Source: ZC4RG19 sp036279475
GTDB lineage: Bacteria; Actinomycetota; Acidimicrobiia; Acidimicrobiales; VFJN01
Assembly: GCA_036279475.1 (NCBI GenBank)
Contig: DASUJB010000147.1
Location: 1 to 64,000, forward strand
Length of the DNA stretch: 64,000 nucleotides
Direction: 5' to 3'
The notes under the pieces are model-generated. The model did not search any database, was not told where the DNA came from, and was given only the letters and a program-made list of their open reading frames with translations. Of the stretch, positions 16,868-25,429 are shown one piece after another (position 1 is the first letter of the stretch; the number at the start of each line of letters is the position of its first letter). The position numbers and the translations under genes are program-made.

Positions 16868-18036
16868 CGGTCGATGTCTCCCAGGATGAAGTACAGGCTG
16901 GCGAGGATCGTGATGATGTCGGGCACGTAGACCCCGCGCAGCAGCCACGGAACGATGGAGACGTTCGAGAAGCTGGCCGAGCGGATCTTGACCCGGAACG
17001 GACCCAGGTCGCCCTTGCTCACCAGGTAGTAGCCCGTGACGCCGAGGGGGTTCTCGGTGGCGACGTAGGCCTCACCCGCCGGCACCTTGATGATCCGAGG
17101 CACCTTGGCCATGATCGGCCCGCCCGGCAGGCCGTCGCAGAGCTGGTCGACGATGCCCGTCGCCTCGCGAGTCTCCTGGAGGCGCACCCAGCACCGGGCG
17201 AAGCTGTCCCCGTCGGGGTGCGTCCACACCCGCCAGTCGACCTCCCGGTGGGCCAGGCCGACGTCGCCGTCACGCCGAAGGTCCCAGTCGACCCCCGTGG
17301 CCCGCAGGTTGGCCCCCGTGAGCCCGTAGGACAGCGCCACCTCGGGAGGGATGACGCCCACGCCACGGGTGCGGGCCTGGAAGATCTCGTTGCCGAAGAG
17401 GAGCGCCTCGACCTCGTCGCAGAAGTCCCTGATCCGTGCCATCACGGCCTTGGTGTCCGCCACCCATCCCTTGGGCAGGTCGTCCCTCAGCCCTCCGATG
17501 CGGTCGAAGTTGGGATGGAACCGCCCGCCCGTCACCGCCTCGATCTGGTCGAGGACGTGCTCGCGGTCGCGGAAGGCGTAGAAGGCCGGGGTGACGGCAC
17601 CCAGCTGCACCCCCAGGTCACCGAGGAAGAGGACGATGTTGGCGATCCTGGCCATCTCGAACAGGATCGTGCGGATGTGACGGGCCCGAGGTGGCGCCTC
17701 GATCTCCATCAGCCGCTCGGCGGCCAGGATGAAGGGCACCTCGTTGGCGAAGCTGCCCAACCAGTCGATGCGGTTGACGAGCGTGGTGATCTGGGGATAG
17801 GTGCGGACCTCGGTGAGCTTCTCGTAGCCCCGGTGCATGTAGCCCGGCACCACGTCGGCCCACACCACCTGCTCGCCGTCGAGCTTGGCGGTGATGCGGA
17901 GCGTCCCGTGGGTGGCCGGATGCTGGGGGCCGAGGTTGATGACCATGCCCTCGTCGGTCTCGAGCTCCACGTTGACCCGGCCCTCGGCGGCTTGGGCGTC
18001 GACGTAGGCGAGCTGCTGGCGCTCCGTCACCGTCAC
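16864..18036 (-). CDS. nuoD: NADH-quinone oxidoreductase subunit D (operon 1); Tyr-to-Trp at the quinone site
   Basis: A 390-residue 49-kDa-type subunit that with NuoB builds the quinone reduction site. The hairpin NLGPQHPATHGTLRI holds the quinone-binding His43. Counting from this His in the Thermus numbering (His38), residue 69 is Arg in MHRGYEK, the position of NDUFS2 Arg85 that NDUFAF7 methylates. Residue 92, equivalent to the quinone-ligating Tyr87 of Thermus, is Trp (NRIDW, codon TGG). The C-terminal ILGDIDR is intact. GTG 18036 overlaps the nuoC1 stop by 4 bases (GTGA). NuoD2 of operon 2 has the canonical Tyr. The change suggests altered quinone handling, but the effect is unknown. Confidence 0.94.
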   Translation of the reverse strand: MTVTERQQLAYVDAQAAEGRVNVELETDEGMVINLGPQHPATHGTLRITAKLDGEQVVWADVVPGYMHRGYEKLTEVRTYPQITTLVNRIDWLGSFANEVPFILAAERLMEIEAPPRARHIRTILFEMARIANIVLFLGDLGVQLGAVTPAFYAFRDREHVLDQIEAVTGGRFHPNFDRIGGLRDDLPKGWVADTKAVMARIRDFCDEVEALLFGNEIFQARTRGVGVIPPEVALSYGLTGANLRATGVDWDLRRDGDVGLAHREVDWRVWTHPDGDSFARCWVRLQETREATGIVDQLCDGLPGGPIMAKVPRIIKVPAGEAYVATENPLGVTGYYLVSKGDLGPFRVKIRSASFSNVSIVPWLLRGVYVPDIITILASLYFILGDIDR

Positions 18037-18731
18037 TCGGCGACCTCCTCGGTCCGGCCGTCGCCCGACGGAGGCTCGTCGGGCATCGGCTCCACGTCGA
18101 CGATGCCCGGCCACGGCTTCACCAGCCGGGCCAGCAGCGGGAAGTCCTTGCGGAGAGGGTTCCCCTCGAAGCCGCTCGGAAGGTAGATGTGGCGCAGGCC
18201 GGGATGCCCCTCGAAGGTGATGCCGAACATCTCCCAGCACTCACGCTCGTGCCAGCTGGCCCCGCTGAACAGCGGCACGAGGCTGGCGATGCGCAGGTCG
18301 TCGTCGGGGACGTCCGCCTTGAGGACGACGTTGAGGTGCGCTTCTTCGTGGCGGCGGACGTTGGCGAGGCGGCAGACCACCTGGAACCGCGTGTCGCCCC
18401 CGGCGTACCCGGTCTCGAAGGGACCTTCCGGCAGGGAGGGGGCCGCCCCCTCGAGGGCGGCGTCCTCGTAGCGACCCCACGGTGACGGCGCCCAGTCGAT
18501 GGCGGACAGGAACTCGAAGAAGGTGCAGCCCAGCTGGTACTTGGCCGCCTCGGCGGCGGCCGTCCACGCCGACCGATCCACCCGGAGCCACGAGCCGTGG
18601 CCGGGCTGGACGTGGCTGCCCAGGACGGCGTCGCCCAAGGCGTCGGTGAGGGTGTCGACGACCCCCTGACGTGCCTCGTCGAGCTGGGTCCCGCCAGCCT
18701 CGCCCGCCGGGACCTCGGTGGTGTCCGCCAT
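18033..18731 (-). CDS. nuoC: NADH-quinone oxidoreductase subunit C (operon 1)
   Basis: A 232-residue 30-kDa-type subunit of the peripheral arm. The hallmark is in WHERECWEMFGITFEGHPGL followed by the LPSGFEGNPLRKDFPL segment. A C-terminal tail of about 30 acidic and Pro-rich residues follows. ATG 18731 is chosen; GTG 18734 one codon upstream would overlap the nuoB1 stop as GTGA and is equally plausible. NuoC1 is about 50 residues longer than NuoC2. Confidence 0.93.
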   Translation of the reverse strand: MADTTEVPAGEAGGTQLDEARQGVVDTLTDALGDAVLGSHVQPGHGSWLRVDRSAWTAAAEAAKYQLGCTFFEFLSAIDWAPSPWGRYEDAALEGAAPSLPEGPFETGYAGGDTRFQVVCRLANVRRHEEAHLNVVLKADVPDDDLRIASLVPLFSGASWHERECWEMFGITFEGHPGLRHIYLPSGFEGNPLRKDFPLLARLVKPWPGIVDVEPMPDEPPSGDGRTEEVAE

Positions 18732-19231
18732 CACTGCGCCACCAACGGGTCGCCCCGCCAGCGCTCGGCCATGTCCTCCCGGCCGATGCGCTGCTGGAGC
18801 AGGACGATGCCCTCGAGCAGGGCCTCCGGCCGGGGTGGGCAGCCCGGCACGAAGACGTCGACGGGGATGACCTGGTCGACGCCCTTCGTCACCGAGTAGC
18901 TGTCCCAGTAGGGACCGCCGCAGTTGGCGCAGGAACCCATGGAGATGACGTACTTGGGATCGGCCATCTGCTCGTAGAGCCGCTTGATGGCAGGGACCAT
19001 CTTGTCGGTCACCGTGCCGGAGATGATCACCACGTCGGCCTGGCGGGGGCTCGACGGGAGGGGGATGACCCCCAGTCGCATCACGTCATAGCGGGGCGAC
19101 GCGAAGGCGGCGCCCATCTCGATGGCACAGCAGGCCAGGCCCCACTGGTACGCCCAGAGGCTGTACTTGCGAGCCGTGTTGAGCAGGGAGGTGAGCGGCT
19201 TGGGCAGCTTGCCGCTCTCGACGAGACCCAT
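18731..19231 (-). CDS. nuoB: NADH-quinone oxidoreductase subunit B (operon 1)
   Basis: A 166-residue subunit that holds the terminal [4Fe-4S] cluster N2. The four Cys ligands are visible: the adjacent pair in GLACCAIEMG, the Cys in SMGSCANCGG and the one in FVPGCPPRPEAL. The start is ATG 19231, 16 bases after nuoA1. It has no C-terminal extension, unlike NuoB2. Confidence 0.96.
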   Translation of the reverse strand: MGLVESGKLPKPLTSLLNTARKYSLWAYQWGLACCAIEMGAAFASPRYDVMRLGVIPLPSSPRQADVVIISGTVTDKMVPAIKRLYEQMADPKYVISMGSCANCGGPYWDSYSVTKGVDQVIPVDVFVPGCPPRPEALLEGIVLLQQRIGREDMAERWRGDPLVAQ

Positions 19232-19247
19232 CAGCCGACGTCCTGTC

Positions 19248-19613
19248 TCAGATCCAGCGGAGGACCTTCTTCTTCCACGCGTAGAGCAGCCCGAGGGCGA
19301 GGACAGCGATGAAGATGCCCATCTCCGTGAACCCGAACCACCCGTAAGCCTCGGCACGGGTGGCGAAGGGGAAGACGAACACCGCCTCGACGTCGAACAG
19401 CACGAACAGCAGAGCGAACAGGTAGTAGCGCACCTGTGTCTGGCCCCACATCGACCCGGCAGGATCGACGCCCGACTCGTAGTTGACGTACTTCTCGGCC
19501 TGCGGGCGTACCGGGCGCACGAGGCGACCGAGGCCCAGGATCGTGCCCACCAGCGCGATCGCCACGCCCGCGAAGACGCCGACGGTGAGATACGACCGGA
19601 GGAGGTCCGACAC
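19248..19613 (-). CDS. nuoA: NADH-quinone oxidoreductase subunit A (operon 1)
   Basis: A 121-residue, three-helix membrane subunit and the first gene of operon 1. The motifs are KYVNYESGVDPAGS (the loop with the Tyr-Glu-Ser-Gly signature) and LFVLFDVEAVFVFPFA. GTG 19613 gives the normal NuoA length, and a -10 element TAGTCT lies exactly 7 bases before it, so the operon mRNA may be leaderless. The frame is open further upstream, but that part lacks a membrane segment. Confidence 0.93.
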   Translation of the reverse strand: MSDLLRSYLTVGVFAGVAIALVGTILGLGRLVRPVRPQAEKYVNYESGVDPAGSMWGQTQVRYYLFALLFVLFDVEAVFVFPFATRAEAYGWFGFTEMGIFIAVLALGLLYAWKKKVLRWI

Positions 19614-19620
19614 GGGGGCG

Positions 19621-19650
19621 AGACTAGTGATCGCCTGCACGAGGGGCCAA
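19621..19650 (-). promoter_or_regulatory. Predicted promoter of the nuo1 operon
   Basis: On the minus strand TTGGCC (-35, 19645-19650), an 18-base spacer and TAGTCT (-10, 19621-19626) are followed by 7 bases and GTG 19613. The arrangement predicts a leaderless nuo1 transcript independent of the sigma/anti-sigma pair upstream. Confidence 0.5.
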
Positions 19651-19721
19651 AGCTGCCCCGGGGCGCCCCGACCGCAGGTCAAGCAGGACCCGGGCGGGGG
19701 TCGGCCGAGCCGCCGCTGCCC

Positions 19722-20714
19722 TCAGGCGCACCGGTCGACGTAGCGCACGGCGTCGTGCTCGCCGACCGTGATCCCGATGACCGTCATGCCGTCGGTCTGG
19801 AAGGCGATGCCGGTGCCGTCGCCGGCATCGGCGCGGTAGATGTGCCCGTTCGACACCATCGGGTGGGGTCGGTCGTCGAGGTTGCCGGCGTAGGCCGCCA
19901 GCACCTGGTCCTGGGGCGCGCCCAACCTGATGGCGCTGTCGCTGGCACGGTTGGTGGGCAGCCCGGACTCGATGGAGACGGTCGACAGCACCCCCTGCGA
20001 CGGATCGTCGACGCCGCGGTCGTCGGGGGCCCGGAACCGCAGCTCGAGGTCGAGCGCACCGGCCACCCGGGCCACGAAGCAGGTGCCCCCTGACGCCTCG
20101 AGCTCGGCCCGGTCGGGCTGGATGTTCATCCCCGCGGCCTGCAGGTCGGCGAGGGTAGCCCCGATCCGGAGCGGTCCCACCCCGTGAGGTGTCAGCTCGG
20201 CCCCGGGGTCGATGGTCCCGGGGGCGGTGGTGGGAGGCGGGGCCGTGGTCGACGGGGGTGGCGCACCGGTGGTCGGCGTGCGCGCCTCGTCCGCCTCCGG
20301 CGGAGCCGAGCCGCGGCCGTCGGCGGGGTCCTCGTCGGGGGACTGGACGGCTGCCAGGACGAGGAGCAGTGTCAGCACCGCCGCCACGATGCCGACGACG
20401 CGGCCCCGTGACGACGGGCGGGGCGGGCGCGGCACCTCCCCGGCACGCAGGCCCTCGAGGAGGTTGCGGTCGTCGATCACCGGCGGCGGCTGGGTGATCG
20501 GGCGGATCGCCGACCGGGGGGCCAGGCGGAGCTGGGGCTCGTCGGCCAGGCGGGCGTCGAGCTCGGGCCAGAAGTCGGGACCGTGCCGAGGGGGCGCCAG
20601 CCCCCGGAGCGCGGCCCCCAGCGGGCTGCCCGCCCCGGAGGGACCGGCATCGGCATCGGGCTCGGCGGCGTCGGGCCCCCCGGGGTGGGCGTGAGCGGGC
20701 GGGCGCCTGGTCAT
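19722..20714 (-). CDS. Probable membrane anti-sigma factor
   Basis: A 330-residue protein with one membrane segment (about residues 105-123) separating a cytoplasmic N-terminus from a Thr/Pro-rich linker and an extracytoplasmic domain of about 150 residues. The cytoplasmic part contains HGPDFWPELDARLADEP, the short motif seen in actinobacterial anti-sigma factors that lack zinc-binding cysteines. ATG 20714 overlaps the upstream sigma factor gene by 4 bases, the usual coupling for a sigma/anti-sigma pair. The outer domain (GGTCFVARVAGALDLELRFR and a later GHIYRADAG) may be a sensor; no known fold is recognisable. The function is an inference from position and topology. Confidence 0.65.
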   Translation of the reverse strand: MTRRPPAHAHPGGPDAAEPDADAGPSGAGSPLGAALRGLAPPRHGPDFWPELDARLADEPQLRLAPRSAIRPITQPPPVIDDRNLLEGLRAGEVPRPPRPSSRGRVVGIVAAVLTLLLVLAAVQSPDEDPADGRGSAPPEADEARTPTTGAPPPSTTAPPPTTAPGTIDPGAELTPHGVGPLRIGATLADLQAAGMNIQPDRAELEASGGTCFVARVAGALDLELRFRAPDDRGVDDPSQGVLSTVSIESGLPTNRASDSAIRLGAPQDQVLAAYAGNLDDRPHPMVSNGHIYRADAGDGTGIAFQTDGMTVIGITVGEHDAVRYVDRCA

Positions 20715-21940
20715 CGGGCGTTGCTCACGCCGCCAGCGCCGTCCGGCCCCTCCGCCTCGGCGGTCCCCCTGCGGGCGGTGTCCCGCGCTCGCCGCCGGCC
20801 TCGCCGGCCCCGTCCGCGGTCGGCTGGCACCCGGGTGTGCGTCACGGTCCCCTCCGAGGTCGCGGCACCACGCGAGCCGGCCACCGGCCGCTCGCCGCCG
20901 GAGCCGGCTGGGGTGGGCGTCACCGCCGGCGCCTCCTCGCTCCCGGACGTGGCCCTCCTCCCCGGCCCGACGCCGACTGCAGCGTCCCCGGACGCGGCGT
21001 CCCCCGCCGCGGCCGCGGCGACGGCGTCGTCCCCGGCCACTCCGTCGCCGACAGCACCGTCGCCGTCCGCCGGGGCGGCGGGCATCCCGGGGCCGCGGTC
21101 GGCATCGCCACCGGCGGCGGCCGGCTCGCCGACGACCCGTGCCGGCGGCACGCCGTCACCGCCACGCTCCTCCTCCTGCTCCTGCTCCGGGTCGGCCGGG
21201 GCGCCGCGGCCCGAGGCAGGTGGGCCGCCGCGGCCGGGCCCCTCGGCGGAGCCCTCGACTCCGGCCGCCGCGGCGCGGAGGGCGGCCGCGTCCTCGGCGG
21301 CGATCACGATCTCCTCCGAGAGGTCGGGCGGAGCGCTGTCGATGTCGGCATCCCCGGCCGGTAGTGCCATGGCACCGACCGGCAGTGCCACCGCCCCGAC
21401 CGGGGCCGCGCTGGACGGCCCGCCGACCGGGTCCGGCGACGGGGCCGCTCCGGCCGTGCTCGGGACCTCCGGCACCCACGGCGCCAGCCGGTCGCGGGCC
21501 ACGGCCAGGCGGGCCTCGATCACGTCGACGCCCATCCCGAGGATGCGGGCAGCCGAGCGGGCGGTGAAGCCCTCCCGCTCCACCAGCACCACCGCCACCC
21601 GGTCGGCCGGCGCTAGCGCCACCAGGCCGGCGGCCAGGCCGGCGGTGGCGTCGGCCGGTGGCTCGCCCCGGCGGAGCTGGTCGATGCAGGCGTTGTAGAC
21701 GGACCGGTAGAGCCAGGGCCCGACCTCGTCGCGGGGACTGATGCGGACCACGTCACGCCAGGCCCGCAGGTACGCCAAACCCATCGCCGCGTCCATCTGC
21801 CGCCGGTCGAGCACCAGCGCGTGGGTCAGCCCCCGCAGGCGACGGTCGTAGCGGGTGAGGAGCGCGGCGAAGGCCCGCCGGTCGCCTTGCTGCGACCGCC
21901 GGACGAGGGTGGCATCGCTCAGTCTTCGTGACTTGGGCAC
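20711..21940 (-). CDS. ECF sigma factor with a long disordered C-terminal tail
   Basis: A 409-residue protein. Residues about 10-80 match sigma region 2 (GDRRAFAALLTRYDRRLRGL, then the AYLRAWRDV segment) and about 105-155 match region 4 (LAPADRVAVVLVEREGFTAR with the helix-turn-helix GFTARSAARILGMGVDVIEA). ECF sigma factors normally end near residue 170-200. Here about 240 extra residues follow, rich in Ala, Gly, Pro, Asp and Glu, ending in a basic Arg/Gly stretch (GRGRRGRRRARD). The start is GTG 21940. It lies between the two complex I operons, with an inverted-repeat element (21987-22002) upstream that is nearly identical to one before the bc operon. Its targets are unknown; the neighbouring nuo operons are candidates only. 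Confidence 0.78.
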   Translation of the reverse strand: MPKSRRLSDATLVRRSQQGDRRAFAALLTRYDRRLRGLTHALVLDRRQMDAAMGLAYLRAWRDVVRISPRDEVGPWLYRSVYNACIDQLRRGEPPADATAGLAAGLVALAPADRVAVVLVEREGFTARSAARILGMGVDVIEARLAVARDRLAPWVPEVPSTAGAAPSPDPVGGPSSAAPVGAVALPVGAMALPAGDADIDSAPPDLSEEIVIAAEDAAALRAAAAGVEGSAEGPGRGGPPASGRGAPADPEQEQEEERGGDGVPPARVVGEPAAAGGDADRGPGMPAAPADGDGAVGDGVAGDDAVAAAAAGDAASGDAAVGVGPGRRATSGSEEAPAVTPTPAGSGGERPVAGSRGAATSEGTVTHTRVPADRGRGRRGRRRARDTARRGTAEAEGPDGAGGVSNAR

Positions 21941-21986
21941 GGTCCGGTCACTGTCGGCTCGATCGGTCAGGGGAGCAGTGCGCCGC

Positions 21987-22002
21987 CGTGGGCGATTTCA
22001 CC
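21987..22002 (-). promoter_or_regulatory. Inverted-repeat operator candidate upstream of the sigma factor gene
   Basis: On the minus strand the 16-mer is GGTGAAATCGCCCACG. It shares 13 of 16 bases, including GTGAAATCGC, with CGTGAAATCGCTCACA before the bc operon (43685-43700). It lies about 46 bases upstream of GTG 21940. A further GTGAA repeat lies 11 bases upstream of it. Confidence 0.45.
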
Positions 22003-22097
22003 ACACTTCACGGCCGGGAGACACCACCGACCGTCGGGCCGGCCGGCACCACCGACCGCCTCCGGTCCCTCCGGCGGCGCGGGACCTGGCCCGAGCC

Positions 22098-23639
22098 TCA
22101 GTTGACAGCGGTCAGCACCGGCAGGGCGTCGCGGGCGATGTCGGCGATCGAGCTGGGCCACACGCCCGCCACGAGGGTGACGGCCAGGCACAGCGCCAGC
22201 GAGATCCCCGCGCCCACCGGCACCGCGATGCGGGGGGCGGCGGGAGCCTCGTCGCCGTCGCTCATGTACATGCTGACCGTGATGCGCAGGTACATGAACG
22301 CCGAGATCACCGACGACAGCATGGCCACGATGGCCAGCCACTCCGAACCGGCATCCACCGCGGCGGTGACGACGTAGAACTTGGCGAAGAACCCCGACGT
22401 GAGGGGGACGCCCGCCTGGGCCAGGAGGAAGACGGTCAGGACCATGGCCAAGCCGGGCCGCGAGCGGGCCAGACCCCGGTAGTCGGCCAACCTGTGGTGG
22501 AGGTCTCCCCGGCGACCGACGAGGGTGACGACGCCGAACGTGCCGGCGATGAGGAAGGTGTAGGTCGCCAGGTAGAAGAGGGCCGACTCGACACCCCGGT
22601 CCGACGCGGCCTGCACGCCCACCAGGACGAACCCGGCGTGGTTGATGGAGCTGTACGCCATCATGCGCTTCACGTCGGTCTGCACGACGGTGAGGACGGC
22701 TCCGGCCACCAGGGTCAGCACCGCCACGGCGCCGATCATGGGCTGCCAGTCGACCGAGTAGGCGTCGAAGGCCAGCACGAACACCCGCATCAGCCCGGCG
22801 AAGCCGGCCACCTTCACCCCGGAGGCCATCCACGCCACGATCGGGGACGGGGCACCCTGGTAGACGTCCGGCGTCCAGAAGTGGAACGGCACCGCCGCCA
22901 CCTTGAAGCCCAACCCGACGAGCATGAGGGCCAGGCCGGCCAGCACCAACCCGTCGTCGGTCAGCACGGTCGTGCTGAAGAGCTGGAGGATCTCGACCAG
23001 GTTCGTCGTCCCCGTCCCGCCGTACACCAGGGCGATGCCGTAGAGGAAGAAGGCCGACGAGAAGGCACCCAGCACGAAGTACTTCATGCCGGCCTCCTGC
23101 GAGGTGAACCGGCGCCGGTGCATGGCGGCCAGCACGTAGGCCGCCATCGAGAGGATCTCGAGCCCCAGGAACAGGACCACAAGGTCGTTGGCCTGCGCCA
23201 TGATCACGCCGCCCGCCGCCGAGAGCAGCATCAGCACGTACGGCTCGACGCCCTCCAGGCCCTCCCGCCGCAGGTACTCATCGGTCAGCAGGGCCGCCAG
23301 GACCACGGCTGCGGCGATCACCACGGTGGCGAAGACGGAGAAGCCGTCGACGCCGACCGCACCTCCGAGCGTGGTGAACGGCCCCCGCTCGGCATCCTGG
23401 ACCTCCCGCCACAGGGGAACCGCCGCTCCCACGGCGCCCAGGGCGATGAGGCAGGTGAGGACGGTGTAAGCCGCCGTGGCCCGCCGTGAGGTCACGAACG
23501 CCGAGATCAGCAGGAGCACCAGCGCCCCGCCCACCAGGACGAGCAGCGGTGCCGCCGCCGACCAGTCGACCGCCGGGGTCTCGATGGGGGACGGGTCGAC
23601 GGGCAGCGGCTGGGACAGCTCCAGCAGGACCCCGATCAC
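22098..23639 (-). CDS. nuoN: NADH-quinone oxidoreductase subunit N (operon 2)
   Basis: A 513-residue antiporter-like subunit with about 14 membrane segments. It shows LGLEILSMAAYVLAAM (TM5 Glu), LGFKVAAVPFHFWTPDVYQG (TM7 Lys) and the QTDVKRMMAYSSINHAGFVL segment. GTG 23639 overlaps the nuoM2 stop by 4 bases (GTGA). It is the final gene of the bc-nuo2 block; the 157-base gap downstream leads to the sigma factor gene on the same strand. Confidence 0.94.
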   Translation of the reverse strand: MIGVLLELSQPLPVDPSPIETPAVDWSAAAPLLVLVGGALVLLLISAFVTSRRATAAYTVLTCLIALGAVGAAVPLWREVQDAERGPFTTLGGAVGVDGFSVFATVVIAAAVVLAALLTDEYLRREGLEGVEPYVLMLLSAAGGVIMAQANDLVVLFLGLEILSMAAYVLAAMHRRRFTSQEAGMKYFVLGAFSSAFFLYGIALVYGGTGTTNLVEILQLFSTTVLTDDGLVLAGLALMLVGLGFKVAAVPFHFWTPDVYQGAPSPIVAWMASGVKVAGFAGLMRVFVLAFDAYSVDWQPMIGAVAVLTLVAGAVLTVVQTDVKRMMAYSSINHAGFVLVGVQAASDRGVESALFYLATYTFLIAGTFGVVTLVGRRGDLHHRLADYRGLARSRPGLAMVLTVFLLAQAGVPLTSGFFAKFYVVTAAVDAGSEWLAIVAMLSSVISAFMYLRITVSMYMSDGDEAPAAPRIAVPVGAGISLALCLAVTLVAGVWPSSIADIARDALPVLTAVN

Positions 23640-25429
23640 GGCTGTGCCTCCGCGTGCTCGTCGTCGGCGGCGTCCTCGCCGGCCTCGTCTCCGTGGTCAC
23701 CGTGCCGGGCCGCGCGGTCGTCGTCGGCGGCGGCCCGCTCCCTCTCCCTCGAGCCCCCGATGTCCGGCGACACGAAGTCACTGTTCTCGTCCACGTGGGC
23801 GACCAGGCGGTCCACCGCCGGCTCCATGCGGTCGAGCACCGGCTTGGGGTAGACGCCGAGGAACACGATCAGGCCGAGGAGGGGCGCCAGGACGGCTCCC
23901 TCCCGCCAGGTGAGCTCGGCGAACCTCTCGTTCTCGCCGTCGACCTCGCCGTGGAACACCCGTTGGTAGGCCCACAGGAGGTAGACGGCGGCCAGGATCA
24001 CCCCGGCCGCGGCCACGACGGCCCACCAGCGCCGGGTCAGGAAGGACCCGATGAGGATCAGGAACTCCCCCACGAAGCCGTTGAGCCCCGGGAGGCCGAT
24101 CGACGACAGCATGACCACGGTGAACACCGCGGCGAACACCGGCGCCACCTTCTGCAGGCCCCGGAGGGCGGCGATCTCCCGGGTGTGGCGGCGGTCGGAG
24201 ATCATGCCGACGAGGAGGAAGAGCGCACCGGTGGACAGGCCGTGGTTCACGTTCTGCAGCAGGCCGCCCTGGATCCCCTGGGTCGTCAGGGCGAACGTCC
24301 CCAGGACGATGAAGCCAAGGTGGGCGACCGACGAGTAGGCCACCAGCCTCTTCAGGTCCTTCTGCATCGTGGCCACGATGGCGCCGTAGATGATGCCGAC
24401 CACGCCCAGCGTGACGAGGCCCGGAGCGAAGAAGTTGGCGGCGTCGGGGAACAGGTACACGCCCAGGCGCAGGAGCCCGTACGTACCGAGCTTCAGCATG
24501 ACCCCGGCCAGGATCACCGAGCCCGCCGTCGGCGCCTCGGTGTGGGCGTCGGGCAGCCAGGTGTGCACCGGGAACAACGGCACCTTGATCGCGAACGCCA
24601 AGGCGAAGGCCAGGAAGATCCAGCGGGCCGCCGACCAGTCGAGGGGGTTGGCGCTCGAGGAATCGTCGACCACCGTCCGTGCGTCGGCGATCTCCTCCAG
24701 GTCGAACGACAGGGGCTGGTCCGCCTCCAGCCTCTCGACGCGGGTCGCCTCCGCCCTGCTCGGCTCGCCGTCGGCGCGGGCCAGTATCTCCTGCGCCTCG
24801 GCCCGGTTGGCGTCCTCGACGGCGTCGCGGTGCACGTAGGCGGTGGCCACGATGCCCACGAGCATGAGGGAAGACCCGAACATCGTGAAGAGGAAGAACT
24901 TCAGGGCGGCGTACACCCGGTTGGCGTAGCCCCAGCCGCCGATGAGGAAGTACATCGGCACGAGCACGATCTCGAACATGACGAAGAACATGAAGAGGTC
25001 GCGCGCCACGAACACGCCGAGGCAGCCGGCCTCCAGCAGCAGCAACCAGGCGTAGTACGCCTTGGCGTCGTGCTGCGGCACGGCGCCGAGGAGGGCCACC
25101 GGGAAGAGCACCGCCGTCAGGACGACGAGGAAGAGGGAGATGCCGTCGACGCCGACGTGCCAGGAGACGCCGAAGTCGGACACCCACGTACGGTCGACGA
25201 CGAACTGGTAGCCGCCGTCGCCGGCCTCGAACGCCACCATCAGCCAGACGGCCATGGCCACCGTCGCCGCGGTGAAGGCCAGCGCCACCGGCCGGTGGAC
25301 CTCCGCCCGGGACCGGGGGACCAGGGCCACCACGGCGGCGCCGACGGCTGGCAGCGCGACGAGCGTCGTGAGGATGTCGAACGACGGCGCGCCGTTGCCG
25401 GCCTCGCTCGCCAGGAGGGTGCCCAGCAT
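23636..25429 (-). CDS. nuoM: NADH-quinone oxidoreductase subunit M (operon 2) with cytoplasmic-type insertion and tail
   Basis: A 597-residue subunit, about 90 longer than usual. Core motifs are MFEIVLVPMYFLIGGWGYAN, AIKVPLFPVHTWLPDAHTEAPT and KDLKRLVAYSSVAHLGFIVL. An insertion of about 60 residues rich in Glu, Ala and Arg (from HRDAVEDANRAEAQEIL to the PLDWSAARW segment, about residues 172-235) lies between two membrane segments, and a hydrophilic Asp/Glu/His/Arg-rich tail of about 50 residues ends the protein. ATG 25429 overlaps the nuoL2 stop by one base. NuoM1 lacks both additions. Confidence 0.94.
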   Translation of the reverse strand: MLGTLLASEAGNGAPSFDILTTLVALPAVGAAVVALVPRSRAEVHRPVALAFTAATVAMAVWLMVAFEAGDGGYQFVVDRTWVSDFGVSWHVGVDGISLFLVVLTAVLFPVALLGAVPQHDAKAYYAWLLLLEAGCLGVFVARDLFMFFVMFEIVLVPMYFLIGGWGYANRVYAALKFFLFTMFGSSLMLVGIVATAYVHRDAVEDANRAEAQEILARADGEPSRAEATRVERLEADQPLSFDLEEIADARTVVDDSSSANPLDWSAARWIFLAFALAFAIKVPLFPVHTWLPDAHTEAPTAGSVILAGVMLKLGTYGLLRLGVYLFPDAANFFAPGLVTLGVVGIIYGAIVATMQKDLKRLVAYSSVAHLGFIVLGTFALTTQGIQGGLLQNVNHGLSTGALFLLVGMISDRRHTREIAALRGLQKVAPVFAAVFTVVMLSSIGLPGLNGFVGEFLILIGSFLTRRWWAVVAAAGVILAAVYLLWAYQRVFHGEVDGENERFAELTWREGAVLAPLLGLIVFLGVYPKPVLDRMEPAVDRLVAHVDENSDFVSPDIGGSRERERAAADDDRAARHGDHGDEAGEDAADDEHAEAQP

